Assembly: GCA_030038015.1 (NCBI GenBank)
Contig: JASHPR010000072.1
Location: 1-42,465, forward strand
Direction of reading: 5' to 3'
DNA from: Streptosporangiaceae bacterium
GTDB taxonomy: Bacteria > Actinomycetota > Actinomycetes > Streptosporangiales > Streptosporangiaceae
DNA length: 42,465 nucleotides
The stretch's first letter is position 1. Each line of letters opens with the position of its first letter. The position numbers were made by a program, and so were the translations under genes. Of the stretch, positions 34,890 to 42,394 are shown one piece after another. A model generated the notes under the pieces. It did no database searches. It was not told where the DNA came from and saw only the letters and a program-made list of their open reading frames with translations.

Positions 34890-34927
34890 CCCGTTTCCTG
34901 CGGGACCTGAGTCCCGCAGGAAACGGG
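34890..34927 (-). terminator. Perfect 17-bp inverted repeat, terminator or operator
   Basis: CCCGTTTCCTGCGGGAC, a CTGA loop and the exact reverse complement, 38 nt in all. It lies 39 bp beyond the DUF1918 stop, so an intrinsic terminator is the simplest reading (no T-tract). Its core GGGACCTGAGTCCC (34902-34915) is also a perfect DosR-type dyad. Confidence 0.65.
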
Positions 34928-34965
34928 CGTGTTCCCGGGTCGAGGCGCGGGCGTGGCCTGCGGCC

Positions 34966-35175
34966 TCAGCGGCCGCGCGTGCGCGTGCCCGCCGGGTGAT
35001 GCTGCACCACGGTGTCGGACGACGGGAAGAAGACGCTCTCGCTCCCGTCGCGCCAGCGCACGAGGTAAGGCGGTGCGCCATTCTCGCCGTGGACTTCAAT
35101 GATCTCGCCGTGGCGCTCCTCATCCCCCTGGCGGCGCCCCATGACCGTCAGCTCGTCTCCCACCTTCGCTTGCAT
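34966..35175 (-). CDS. DUF1918 domain protein, 69 aa
   Basis: Small SH3-like barrel: MQAKVGDELTVMGRRQGD, EIIEVHGENGAPPYLVRW, DGSESVFFPSSDTVVQH. This is a clear member of the same family as the gene at 13021-13236, with the PPY.VRW core intact. ATG 35175 follows AGGAGGAGG. A GGGACGAAGGTCCG box lies 75-88 bp upstream. Function unknown; the family is often stress-linked. It ends before the 34890-34927 hairpin. Confidence 0.88.
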   Translation of the reverse strand: MQAKVGDELTVMGRRQGDEERHGEIIEVHGENGAPPYLVRWRDGSESVFFPSSDTVVQHHPAGTRTRGR

Positions 35176-35249
35176 CGCACCGACCTCCTCCTGCTCCTGA
35201 CCTCCTCCCACCTGCAGTTCATGATGGGACCGCGCCTCCCCCGGCGCTA

Positions 35250-35263
35250 GGGACGAAGGTCCG
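35250..35263. promoter_or_regulatory. DosR/DevR-like box upstream of DUF1918 gene
   Basis: GGGACGAAGGTCCG matches nine of ten dyad-arm positions; a left-half match (GGGACCGCGCCTCC) lies at 35226-35239. Confidence 0.45.
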
Positions 35264-35294
35264 GATCCGGGATGCCGCCGGGCACGGCGACGCG

Positions 35295-35846
35295 TCAGGC
35301 GGCGAGCGCTTCCCTCTCGGCCCGCACGAACGCATGCGCGGCTGCCGCCGCTCCCGCGCAGGCCCGGGCCGGGCGCTCGGGCATCCTGTCCTGGATCGCC
35401 GAGACGACGCTGTCCAGGCTGACGACCCGGCACAGCGCGGCGAACCCGCCGAGCAGGCTGCCGCTGATCATGCCGTCGGGCAGGCCCGGCTCCAGGCGCG
35501 CCACGGGAAGGATCAGCGTGCGGTCACGGCAGAAGCGCTGCACCCGGTCGCTGACGCCGAGGTCGCCGAACCCGCAGGTCGAGTTCACCAGCACGTACGC
35601 CTCCGGGCTCAGCCGGGCGAAGACGTCCGCGCGGGCAACCTCGCCCGGATCCTGGACGATCAGGGCGTCCGCCAGCGGCGGCGGGCCGGCACAGGCGGCG
35701 CGGCCGTCGATGGTGCACAGCGACGCCCCTGAGGCAGCAACGGTGACCGCTGCCTGCCTCCCCTCGGCGGCGGCCGCCGCGGCGAGCAGCTCGGCCGTGG
35801 CCAGGGCTTCCCGGCTGTTCCTCCCCTGCACCCGCGTGGTGAACAT
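35295..35846 (-). CDS. Orphan 2-oxoacid:acceptor oxidoreductase gamma-domain protein, 183 aa
   Basis: Resembles the catalytic gamma domain of pyruvate/ketoisovalerate:ferredoxin oxidoreductases (PF01558-like): TAELLAAAAAAEGRQ, an Asp/Ala-rich middle (ADALIVQDPGEVARADVF), YVLVNSTCGFGDL and GSLLGGFAALCRVVSLDSV. The N-terminal glycine motif normally written GRGGQG reads VQGRNSREALA, so cofactor or CoA contacts may differ. No alpha, beta or delta subunits are nearby. ATG 35846 follows GGGGAGGGG. It is divergent from the hydrogenase operon across the four-box array, suggesting shared control. Confidence 0.68.
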   Translation of the reverse strand: MFTTRVQGRNSREALATAELLAAAAAAEGRQAAVTVAASGASLCTIDGRAACAGPPPLADALIVQDPGEVARADVFARLSPEAYVLVNSTCGFGDLGVSDRVQRFCRDRTLILPVARLEPGLPDGMISGSLLGGFAALCRVVSLDSVVSAIQDRMPERPARACAGAAAAAHAFVRAEREALAA

Positions 35847-36027
35847 CTGTCCCCTCCCCCGTGGCGGTGACAAGCAGTGGCGAGAGAAAACCAACCCAGC
35901 TTCTCGCGGGTCCTGATTGCGCGGTGTGCGGGCCGTAGGGCTGCGGGCTGGCCCGTAACTCCGCGTCATCTCATCTTGGTCCCTCTCGCCACTGCCATGT
36001 CACCGCCACGCCGGCTGGGGCCAGTAG

Positions 36028-36120
36028 AGACCTTCGGCCGTTCCCGGCGGGACACTGGTCCCGCGGCGGGGCGGACCTCTGGCCGGGCACGCCCGGGACC
36101 TTCGTCCCTGCCGCTATAAG
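36028..36120 (+). promoter_or_regulatory. Four phased DosR/DevR-like boxes plus -10 element before the hydrogenase operon
   Basis: Boxes at 36028-36041 (GAGACCTTCGGCCG), 36050-36063 (GGGACACTGGTCCG), 36072-36085 (CGGACCTCTGGCCG) and 36095-36108 (GGGACCTTCGTCCC). Centre spacings are 22, 22 and 23 bp, so all face the same side of the helix. The last and best box covers the -35 position of a TATAAG -10-like hexamer at 36115-36120. This is class-II-type activation geometry as known for DosR promoters. The array also lies upstream of the divergent gene at 35846. Confidence 0.65.
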
Positions 36121-36224
36121 CAGAAATGATGCCAGGATTTTGTGGGGTGTCGTCTTTTTGAATCTTGGCCTGCGCGCGCCGTGCCACGATGCTGGTGCTA
36201 CCAAGACCGCGCCAGGCAACAGGC

Positions 36225-36244
36225 GCCCGGCGCGGCAGCCGGGC
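36225..36244 (+). promoter_or_regulatory. Leader hairpin just before the hyhB ribosome binding site
   Basis: GCCCGGC-GCGGCA-GCCGGGC, a perfect 7-bp stem, ends 5 nt before GAGGAG (36249-36254). It could modulate translation; in GC-rich DNA such stems also arise by chance. Confidence 0.35.
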
Positions 36245-36262
36245 GGGCGAGGAGCGTGCACC

Positions 36263-37447
36263 GTGCAGGACGCCACCTCAGCGCAGGGAGGACCGCTGCT
36301 GATGGAGGCCGCGGCCCTGGCCGGGCTGCATGCCGCGCTGCGGGACGCCGGATACCGGGTGATCGGCCCGACGGTGCGGGACGGCGCGATCGTCCTCGGT
36401 GAGCTCGGGTCGGCCGACGACCTCCCGTTCGGCTGGGGGGTCTCGCTCCAGCCGGGCGGCTACCGGATACGGCGCCGTGACGACAACGCGGCCTTCGGCC
36501 ATTCCGCCGGGCCCCAGTCGTGGAAGCACTTCCTGCACCCCCCGCGCGAGAAGGTGTGGTCAGCGCGCCGGACGGCGGGCGGATTCGAGGTGGAGCCTGC
36601 CGATGAGCCTGCTCCCCGGATGGCGTTCTTCGGCGTGCGGCCGTGCGACCTCAGCGCGATCAAGATCCAGGACCAGGTGCTGGGCCGCGGCCAGCACGCT
36701 GGGTCGCGGTACGCGGCCCGCCGGTCGGGGGTGTTCATCGTGGCGGTCAACTGCACGGAGCCGGGCGAGACCTGCTTCTGCTCCTCGATGGGCACGGGCC
36801 CGGGGGCCGGGCCGGGCTACGACCTGGCGCTGACCGAGATGACCGGCGACGGCGCCCACCAGTTCCTGGTCGAGGTAGGCTCCCCGGCCGGCGCCGACGT
36901 GCTGGCCGGCGTGCCCACCCGGCCGGCCGGCGAGGCGGCCACGCGGCGGGCGCGGTCGGCCGTGGCCGAGGCGGCAGGCAGGATGGGCCGGTCGGTGCCC
37001 GCCGGCATCCTGCATGACCTGATGGCCGCCAGCAGCGACGCCGCCCGCTGGGATGACGTCGCTGCCCGGTGCCTGACCTGCGGCAACTGCACGATGGCCT
37101 GCCCGACCTGCTTCTGCACCACGGTCGAGGACACGACCGACCTCAGCGGTGACCATGCCGAGCGCTGGCAGCTCTGGGATTCCTGCTTCGATCTCGATTT
37201 CTCGTACCTGCACGGCGGGCCGGTGCGCTCCTCGCCGCGGAGCCGGTACCGGCAGTGGCTGACCCACAAGCTCGGCACCTGGCACGACCAGTTCGGCAGC
37301 TCCGGCTGCGTCGGCTGCGGCCGCTGCATCGTGTGGTGCCCGGTCGGCATCGACCTGACCGAGGAAGTCGCCGCCCTGGAGGCCGAGGCGCTCCGGACAC
37401 TGCGGGACGCGGCGCAGCAGCGCGGGACCGGAGAGGAGGAGTCATGA
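36263..37447 (+). CDS. hyhB: Group 3b NiFe hydrogenase iron-sulfur subunit (HyhB/AsrA-like), 394 aa
   Basis: An electron-transfer subunit between the hydrogenase dimer and the flavin subunit. Two 4Fe-4S motifs lie near the C terminus: C270-x2-C273-x2-C276-x3-C280-P (CLTCGNCTMACPTC) and C349-x2-C352-x2-C355-x3-C359-P (CVGCGRCIVWCP). FFGVRPCDLSAIKIQD and AVNCTEPGETCFCSSMGTG are typical of the HyhB/sulfhydrogenase-beta and sulfite reductase A family. GTG 36263 has GAGGAG 8 nt upstream; ATG 36302 is a possible shorter start. The stop overlaps the next start (ATGA). Confidence 0.9.
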   Translation: MQDATSAQGGPLLMEAAALAGLHAALRDAGYRVIGPTVRDGAIVLGELGSADDLPFGWGVSLQPGGYRIRRRDDNAAFGHSAGPQSWKHFLHPPREKVWSARRTAGGFEVEPADEPAPRMAFFGVRPCDLSAIKIQDQVLGRGQHAGSRYAARRSGVFIVAVNCTEPGETCFCSSMGTGPGAGPGYDLALTEMTGDGAHQFLVEVGSPAGADVLAGVPTRPAGEAATRRARSAVAEAAGRMGRSVPAGILHDLMAASSDAARWDDVAARCLTCGNCTMACPTCFCTTVEDTTDLSGDHAERWQLWDSCFDLDFSYLHGGPVRSSPRSRYRQWLTHKLGTWHDQFGSSGCVGCGRCIVWCPVGIDLTEEVAALEAEALRTLRDAAQQRGTGEEES

Positions 37448-37767
37448 ACGCGGTCGCGGCGCCCGTCCTGGCCGGCCACGCCTTCCTGCGCGGCATGCCG
37501 CCCGATGACGTGGCGCTGCTCGCCGGCACGGCGGTGGCCATCTCGGTCCCGGCCGGCCACCGGCTCTTCGACGAGGGCGCGCCCGCCCAGAACTGCTGGC
37601 TCCTCACGGACGGCCCCGCGGTGCTGGCGCTGTGCGAGCGGTACCCGGAACTCGGCTACCAGCTCGCCACCCGGATGCTGGCCGCGGCCGTGCGGCGGCT
37701 GCAGGCCACCCGGCTCCGGCTCCTTGACCTCTACGGGGCGCCCGGCGGCCGCGGTGATGCGGGATGA
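37444..37767 (+). CDS. Shortened cyclic-nucleotide-binding-like protein in hydrogenase operon, 107 aa
   Basis: The N terminus GHAFLRGMPPDDVALLAG then GHRLFDEGAPAQNCWLL is the beginning of a CNBD (cNMP-binding) fold. The C terminus ELGYQLATRMLAAAVRRLQA then TRLRLLDLYG is the closing helix pair typical of CNBD proteins found in actinobacterial hydrogenase operons. Between LLTDG and PAVLAL about 50 residues, including the phosphate-binding cassette, appear to be missing compared with relatives of about 160 aa (family memory). The frame is intact and coupled by ATGA overlaps at both ends, so expression of the operon is preserved; cNMP binding is unlikely. Confidence 0.7.
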   Translation: MNAVAAPVLAGHAFLRGMPPDDVALLAGTAVAISVPAGHRLFDEGAPAQNCWLLTDGPAVLALCERYPELGYQLATRMLAAAVRRLQATRLRLLDLYGAPGGRGDAG

Positions 37768-38579
37768 CCCTGCAGGCGGTGCCCGCCAGGTACCGGATCG
37801 CCTCGCGAACCGCGGAGACCCACGACACGGTGACGCTCGGCCTTGAGCCCCTGGACCGGCCCATCGCCCCGCACCGGCCGGGGCAGTTCACCATGCTGTA
37901 CGCGTTCGGCGTCGGCGAGGTGCCGATCTCGATCAGCGCGCCCGCCGGGCCCGGCCTGGTCCAGACGATCCGCTCGGTGGGAGCGGTGACCCAGGCCCTC
38001 TGCGAGGCAGGCCAGGGGCAGCTGATCGGTGTCCGGGGACCGTACGGAACGGACTGGGGCGTGGCCGATGCGGCTGGCCGGGACCTCATCGTCGTGGCCG
38101 GGGGCATCGGCCTCGCGCCGCTGCGCGGCGCCGTCCTGGCCGCCCTGGCCGACCGGGAGATGTACCGGCGGATCGTGGTGCTGATCGGGTCCAGGACCCC
38201 GGAAGAGCTCGTCTTCGCCGGGGAGCTGGAAGCGTGGCGGGCCCTCGGGGCCGACGTGCGGGTGACCGTCGACCGGGCCGGGGCCGGCTGGACCGGGAAC
38301 GTCGGCGTGGTCACCCAGCTCCTCGACGGGGCGGAGATCGACCCGGAGGAGTCGCTGGTGCTGGTCTGCGGCCCCGAGGTGATGATGCGGCTCACCGCCC
38401 GGGCGCTGTGCCACCACGGCGTCGCGCCAGGGGACATCCGGCTGTCCCTCGAGCGGAACATGCGGTGCGGCACCGCGGAGTGCGGCCACTGCCAGCTCGG
38501 CCCGCTGCTGCTGTGCCGCGACGGCCCGGTGGTCAGCTACCAGCAGGCCGCCCCCCTCCTCGCCGTCAAGGAGCTGTGA
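37764..38579 (+). CDS. hyhG: Group 3b NiFe hydrogenase FAD/NAD(P)-binding subunit, 271 aa
   Basis: Transfers electrons between NAD(P)H and the Fe-S subunit. A ferredoxin-reductase-like FAD domain ([20 protein letters not shown], about residues 38-57), a nucleotide-binding domain ([13 protein letters not shown], about 110-122) and a C-terminal 2Fe-2S motif C235-x4-C240-x2-C243-x7-C251 ([13 protein letters not shown]) follow the dihydroorotate-dehydrogenase-B-like order of HyhG. It starts in an ATGA overlap with the previous gene and ends 1 bp before hyhS. Confidence 0.92.
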   Translation: MTLQAVPARYRIASRTAETHDTVTLGLEPLDRPIAPHRPGQFTMLYAFGVGEVPISISAPAGPGLVQTIRSVGAVTQALCEAGQGQLIGVRGPYGTDWGVADAAGRDLIVVAGGIGLAPLRGAVLAALADREMYRRIVVLIGSRTPEELVFAGELEAWRALGADVRVTVDRAGAGWTGNVGVVTQLLDGAEIDPEESLVLVCGPEVMMRLTARALCHHGVAPGDIRLSLERNMRCGTAECGHCQLGPLLLCRDGPVVSYQQAAPLLAVKEL

Positions 38580-38580
38580 C

Positions 38581-39363
38581 ATGACCCGCCCCAAGCTCGC
38601 GGTCTGGAAGTTCGCCTCCTGCGACGGCTGCCAGCTCACCCTGCTGGACTGCCAGGATGAGCTGCTCGCCCTGGCGGGCGAGGTCGACATCGCGCACTTC
38701 ACCGAGGCCACGTCCACCGACGAGTCCGGGCCCTATGACGTGTCGCTGGTGGAAGGGTCGGTGACCACCCAGCAGGACGCCGAGCGCATCCGGTGGATCC
38801 GTGACCAGTCACGCACGCTGGTCACGATCGGCGCGTGCGCCACGTCCGGCGGCATCCAGGCGCTGCGCAACTTCGCCGACGTCGCCGACTTCGCCGCGGC
38901 CGTCTACGCCAGGCCCGAGTACGTGCAGACCCTCGCCACGTCCACGCCGATCGCCGACCACGTCCCCGTCGACTTCGAACTGCGGGGCTGCCCCATCGAC
39001 AAACGCCAGCTCGTCGAGCTGATCTCGGCTCTGCTGGCCCGCCGCAAGCCGCGCATCCCCCAGCACAGCGTGTGCTATGAGTGCAAGCTCCGCGGCAACA
39101 GCTGCGTCATGGTCGCCCAGGGGACCCCGTGCCTGGGCCCGGTGACGCAGGCGGGATGCGGTGCGATCTGCCCGGCGTTCGGCCGCGGCTGCTACGGCTG
39201 CTTCGGCCCGGTGGCCGAGCCGAACACCGGCTCGCTGATCCCGCAGCTGCGCCAGCTCGGCATGACCGAAGGCGGCATCAAGCGCGTCTTCGCCACGTTC
39301 AACGCCGCGGCACCGGGCTTCGCCCGCGCCGCGCACAGCCAGCAGCCGCCCGGCGACGGCTAG
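38581..39363 (+). CDS. hyhS: Group 3b NiFe hydrogenase small subunit, 260 aa
   Basis: Carries the Fe-S relay. [13 protein letters not shown] gives the proximal-cluster C14/C17; [16 protein letters not shown] and [13 protein letters not shown] supply the other proximal ligands. [37 protein letters not shown] and GCYGCFGP supply the medial and distal clusters. It lacks a Tat signal, so it is cytoplasmic like other group 3b enzymes. Last gene of the rightward hydrogenase unit. Its TAG overlaps the stop of the convergent protease gene inside GCTAGC (39359-39364). Confidence 0.93.
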   Translation: MTRPKLAVWKFASCDGCQLTLLDCQDELLALAGEVDIAHFTEATSTDESGPYDVSLVEGSVTTQQDAERIRWIRDQSRTLVTIGACATSGGIQALRNFADVADFAAAVYARPEYVQTLATSTPIADHVPVDFELRGCPIDKRQLVELISALLARRKPRIPQHSVCYECKLRGNSCVMVAQGTPCLGPVTQAGCGAICPAFGRGCYGCFGPVAEPNTGSLIPQLRQLGMTEGGIKRVFATFNAAAPGFARAAHSQQPPGDG

Positions 39364-39899
39364 CGCGCCGCCGGTGCCCCGCCGGCGCCGAGCGCTGCCT
39401 GCACGTCACGGAGCACGGCCTCGGTGAGGGCGGCTGCGGCGGCCGAGACCGCGGGCGTGAGGCCGGCGCCATGGCCGGTGTCGGCCGCCTCCACCGCATG
39501 AACGATCAGGCGGCCGGGCATCCGGCCGAGCGCCCTGCCCAGGCTGACCGCCTCGCCCAGGCCGAGCCCGTGCGAGCTGACCTGGCGGTCACCCGGCAGC
39601 TCATCCCCGCCGAGGACGACCCGGTGCAGGCGGCCGGGAGCCGGCGGATCCGCCACGACGGCGTCGACCACCACGGCGAGCGACGCCCCGGTCCATGCCT
39701 CGATCACGCTGGCCGGCTCGCCGTCGCTCTCCAGGAGCCGCACCGCGTCCCAGCGGCCCGCCGCGCCGGGTGCCCGGGCGTGCTCGCGCAGCCGGGACAG
39801 CACCTCGGGCCCGATGCCGTCGTCGCGCCGGAACGCGTTGCCGACGCCGATGACCACCACCGGGCGGCGGGCCGCCCCGCGCCCGCCCGCGGGGGTCAT
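39360..39899 (-). CDS. Hydrogenase maturation protease (HycI/HyaD family), 179 aa
   Basis: Removes the C-terminal tail of the large subunit after Ni insertion. [20 protein letters not shown] is the family's N-terminal signature with a metal-binding acid; [18 protein letters not shown] holds the second Asp; [17 protein letters not shown] carries the conserved His. ATG 39899 overlaps the hyhL stop as ATGA, so the two are translationally coupled; a longer start at 39947 would lie within hyhL. It converges on hyhS. Confidence 0.9.
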   Translation of the reverse strand: MTPAGGRGAARRPVVVIGVGNAFRRDDGIGPEVLSRLREHARAPGAAGRWDAVRLLESDGEPASVIEAWTGASLAVVVDAVVADPPAPGRLHRVVLGGDELPGDRQVSSHGLGLGEAVSLGRALGRMPGRLIVHAVEAADTGHGAGLTPAVSAAAAALTEAVLRDVQAALGAGGAPAAR

Positions 39900-41197
39900 C
39901 CCCGGTCCACCCGCAGCTCCAGGAAATGGGTCGCGCACGAGATGCACGGGTCATAGTTCCGGATGGCCTGCTCGCAGGCGCGGGTGAGGCGCTCGTCGTC
40001 CATGCCGAGCCGGTCCTGGACGAAACCGCGCAGGTCGTCCTGGATCGCGGCCTGGTTCTGCGATGTCGGGGGCACGATGCGCGCGCTGCGCACGATCCCG
40101 GCGTCGTCCAGCTCGTACCTGTGGTACAGGACCCCGCGGGGTGCCTCGGACACGCCGTGGCCGACGCCGGCCCGCGGCGCCGCCGGCACGAACGGGCTCG
40201 CGGGCTCCTGGTAGGCCTCGATCAGGCGGAGCGCCTCCTCGGCCGCGCAGACCATCTCGACCGCCCGGACGACGATGCTCTGGAACGGGTTGCGGCAGTC
40301 CGGCCCGAGCCCGGCCTCCCGCGCGGCCGCCGCCGCAGCGGGCGGGAGCCACTGCGAATTGAGCGTGTACCTGGCGAGCGGCCCGGTCAGGTAGCGGCCC
40401 TCGTGGCCGGCCAGCCTGGCGTGCAGCGCGGTCGAATGCGGCACCTGCTCCTCGATCACGTGCTCCTCGAAGCTGGCGGCCGTGAACGCCAGCCCCTCGC
40501 TGCTGACCAGCGTCCCGCGCTCGATCGGGTAGCTGCCGGGCTGCTGCAGCGACAGCATCTCGTGATCGCAGGTGAAATCGGGGAAGTCGAACCCGGCCAC
40601 CCACCGCACCGTGTCCACGGCCAGGTCGAGCGCCTGCCGGAGCTGCCCGGCCAGCGGCGCGAGCTGCCCCGCCGAGGGAGCCCGGTAGTAACCGCCGACG
40701 CGGACGTTGACCGGGTGAACCGACCGCCCGCCGATCACCTCCATGAGCGCGTTGGCGGCACGGCGCAGCGACAACCCGCGCTCGACGATCTCCCGGTGGT
40801 CGCGCGCGAGCTCAACGGCACCGGGGTAGCCGAGGAAGTCGGGCGCGTGCAGCATGTACACGTGCAGCGCGTGGCTGGAGATCCACTCGGCGCAGTACAG
40901 CAGCCGCCGCAGGTCCGCAAGCGGCCCGGGCAGGGCGACGCCGCATACCGCCTCGATCGCCTGGCACGCGCTGGTCTGGTAGGCCACGGGGCAGATCCCG
41001 CAGATGCGGGCGGTGATGTCGGGCGGCTCGGTGTAGGACCGGCCGGCCAGGAACGCCTCGAAGAAGCGCGGCGGCTCGTAGATCTCCAGCCGCACCTCTT
41101 CCACCTGGCCGTCGCTGACCCGGACGTACATCGCGCCCTCGCCCTCCACACGGGCGAGCCCGGCGGCCGCCAGCGTGCGGTCACCCCGGTGCGTCAT
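39896..41197 (-). CDS. hyhL: Group 3b NiFe hydrogenase large (catalytic) subunit, 433 aa
   Basis: Binds the NiFe(CN)2CO centre. The L1 motif RICGIC gives Cys66 and Cys69; the L2 motif DPCISC gives Cys418 and Cys421, followed by ATH424 and a nine-residue tail (FLELRVDRG) expected to be cut by the maturation protease. GGRSVHPVNVRVGGY is also typical. ATG 41197 has GAGGTG 4-5 nt upstream; the longer start at 41221 lacks one. The gene is on the strand opposite to hyhBGS, an unusual split. No hypABCDEF accessory genes are in the window. Confidence 0.94.
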   Translation of the reverse strand: MTHRGDRTLAAAGLARVEGEGAMYVRVSDGQVEEVRLEIYEPPRFFEAFLAGRSYTEPPDITARICGICPVAYQTSACQAIEAVCGVALPGPLADLRRLLYCAEWISSHALHVYMLHAPDFLGYPGAVELARDHREIVERGLSLRRAANALMEVIGGRSVHPVNVRVGGYYRAPSAGQLAPLAGQLRQALDLAVDTVRWVAGFDFPDFTCDHEMLSLQQPGSYPIERGTLVSSEGLAFTAASFEEHVIEEQVPHSTALHARLAGHEGRYLTGPLARYTLNSQWLPPAAAAAAREAGLGPDCRNPFQSIVVRAVEMVCAAEEALRLIEAYQEPASPFVPAAPRAGVGHGVSEAPRGVLYHRYELDDAGIVRSARIVPPTSQNQAAIQDDLRGFVQDRLGMDDERLTRACEQAIRNYDPCISCATHFLELRVDRG

Positions 41198-41207
41198 GTT
41201 CACCTCG

Positions 41208-41268
41208 CCCGCGTGAGCCAACAGGGGAACGGCTCATCATTATCCTCTGCCAGCCTGGCTCACGCGGG
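41208..41268 (-). repeat. 12-bp inverted repeat in the hyhL leader
   Basis: CCCGCGTGAGCC (41208-41219) and its perfect reverse complement GGCTCACGCGGG (41257-41268), 37 nt apart, fill the gap between hsp20 and hyhL. On the transcript the proximal arm ends 2 nt before the GAGGTG ribosome binding site. It may form a leader stem that affects hyhL translation, processing between hsp20 and hyhL, or a partial terminator. Confidence 0.6.
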
Positions 41269-41280
41269 ACCTGGCCCTCG

Positions 41281-41724
41281 TTAGCTCGGCTTGATGTGCT
41301 GTGCGACCCTGATCGGGATGGTGCGCCCGGCCCGCTCGGCCTCATCCTTCGCCTTCAGGCCGAAGCTGACCTCGATGATCCCCCTGTCGTAGGTCGCCTC
41401 GACATCGTTCTCGTCCGCGTTGGCCGGCAGCGCCACATGGCGCCGGAACGTGCCGTAGCGGAACTCGCTCCGGTGCGGGCTCTCCATCCCCTCTTCGCGC
41501 TCGGCGCGAATGGCCAGGAACCCCCTGGACACCCTGATCTCGGCCTGCTTCTCCGGGTCGATCCCCGGCGCCTCGACCCGCACCACGTACCGGCCGTCCT
41601 CGACGCCCTCTTCCATCCGCATGGTCTGGCCGGCCAGCGGGTGCAGCACCGCGTAGGGGGACTCAAGCCAGTCCATCAGGTCCGGAATCAGGCCTCGGTG
41701 CTCCCGGCGAGTCAGCGCGCTCAT
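41281..41724 (-). CDS. Hsp20/alpha-crystallin family small heat-shock protein, 147 aa
   Basis: ATP-independent holdase chaperone. The alpha-crystallin domain spans about residues 38-135: YVVRVEAPGIDPEKQAEIRV, SRGFLAIRAERE, SEFRYGTFRRHVALPANAD and ATYDRGIIEVSFGLK, ending with PIRVAQH. Relatives such as mycobacterial Acr/HspX are DosR targets. ATG 41724 follows AAGGTGGGG; ATG 41751 is possible. hyhL lies 83 bp downstream on the same strand, so co-transcription of hsp20, hyhL and the protease is plausible. A DosR-like box lies about 112 bp upstream. Confidence 0.9.
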   Translation of the reverse strand: MSALTRREHRGLIPDLMDWLESPYAVLHPLAGQTMRMEEGVEDGRYVVRVEAPGIDPEKQAEIRVSRGFLAIRAEREEGMESPHRSEFRYGTFRRHVALPANADENDVEATYDRGIIEVSFGLKAKDEAERAGRTIPIRVAQHIKPS

Positions 41725-41835
41725 CGGTCCCCACCTTCCCTGGGTAGACATCTTCACTTCATCGCACAGCACCGGCGGCGCTGCCGGGTAGGGCGGAAGG
41801 GGCCGGCCCGCCGGGGCCAATCGCCGGCCGTTTCC

Positions 41836-41849
41836 GGGACCTTTGGTCC
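41836..41849. promoter_or_regulatory. DosR/DevR-like box in hsp20/usp divergent promoter
   Basis: GGGACCTTTGGTCC, with a weak companion GGGCCAATCGCCGG at 41814-41827 (centres 22 bp apart). It sits between the divergent hsp20 (start 41724) and universal stress gene (start 41918). Confidence 0.6.
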
Positions 41850-41917
41850 TGGCCTGCCGGCCGGTCGTGGCGGATCATGAGCATGCGGGTTTTCCGGCCA
41901 ACTCCGGAGGAGGGGCG

Positions 41918-42394
41918 ATGAACAAGGCGATCGTGCTGGCCGTGGACGCGGACAAGAGACACGGGCCGGCCGCCGCGGACATGACCGCGGCACTGTGCCG
42001 GGACAGCGGCGACAAGGTCATCGTGCTGCACGTGCATGAGTTCGCCGTCGGCCGGTGGGGCCGGATGCAGGTGGACTGCAGCGACGGCCAGGGCGAGGCG
42101 GTGGTGCACCAGGTCGTCACCGACCTCAAGCAGGCCGGGGTCACCGCCGAGGGGGAGATCCGGGAGGCCCAGCTCGGCCACATCGCCAGGAACATCCTCG
42201 CGGCCGCCGACGAGCATGACGCCCGGATGATCGTGCTGGGATCGGGCGGCCACGCGGACCTGCCGCACCTGCCCTTCGGCAGCGTCGCGCACCGGGTGCT
42301 GCACCTGGCCAGGCGGCCGGTCCTGGTCGTGCCGCAGCCGTCAGGCACGGACGAGGCCCAGTCCGAGCCGGACGCCGTGGCCGCCGCCGACTGA
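41918..42394 (+). CDS. Universal stress protein (UspA family), 158 aa
   Basis: Single Usp domain: MNKAIVLAVDADKRHGPAAA, a central HVHEFAVGRWGR, DEHDARMIVLGSGGHADLPH and the ATP-loop-like PFGSVAHRVLHLARRPVLVV, then an acidic tail. The glycine loop is G-S-G-G-H-x5-PFGSVA, slightly different from canonical G-x2-G-x9-G. GGAGGAGGGG precedes ATG 41918 perfectly. It is divergent from hsp20 with a DosR-like box between, as expected for a dormancy-regulon Usp. The last 71 bp of the window hold no further gene that I can support. Confidence 0.9.
   Translation: MNKAIVLAVDADKRHGPAAADMTAALCRDSGDKVIVLHVHEFAVGRWGRMQVDCSDGQGEAVVHQVVTDLKQAGVTAEGEIREAQLGHIARNILAAADEHDARMIVLGSGGHADLPHLPFGSVAHRVLHLARRPVLVVPQPSGTDEAQSEPDAVAAAD

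Noticed and set aside
39926-41284. 452-codon plus-strand frame opposite hyhL
   Set aside because: Antisense shadow; hyhL carries all hydrogenase motifs on the other strand.
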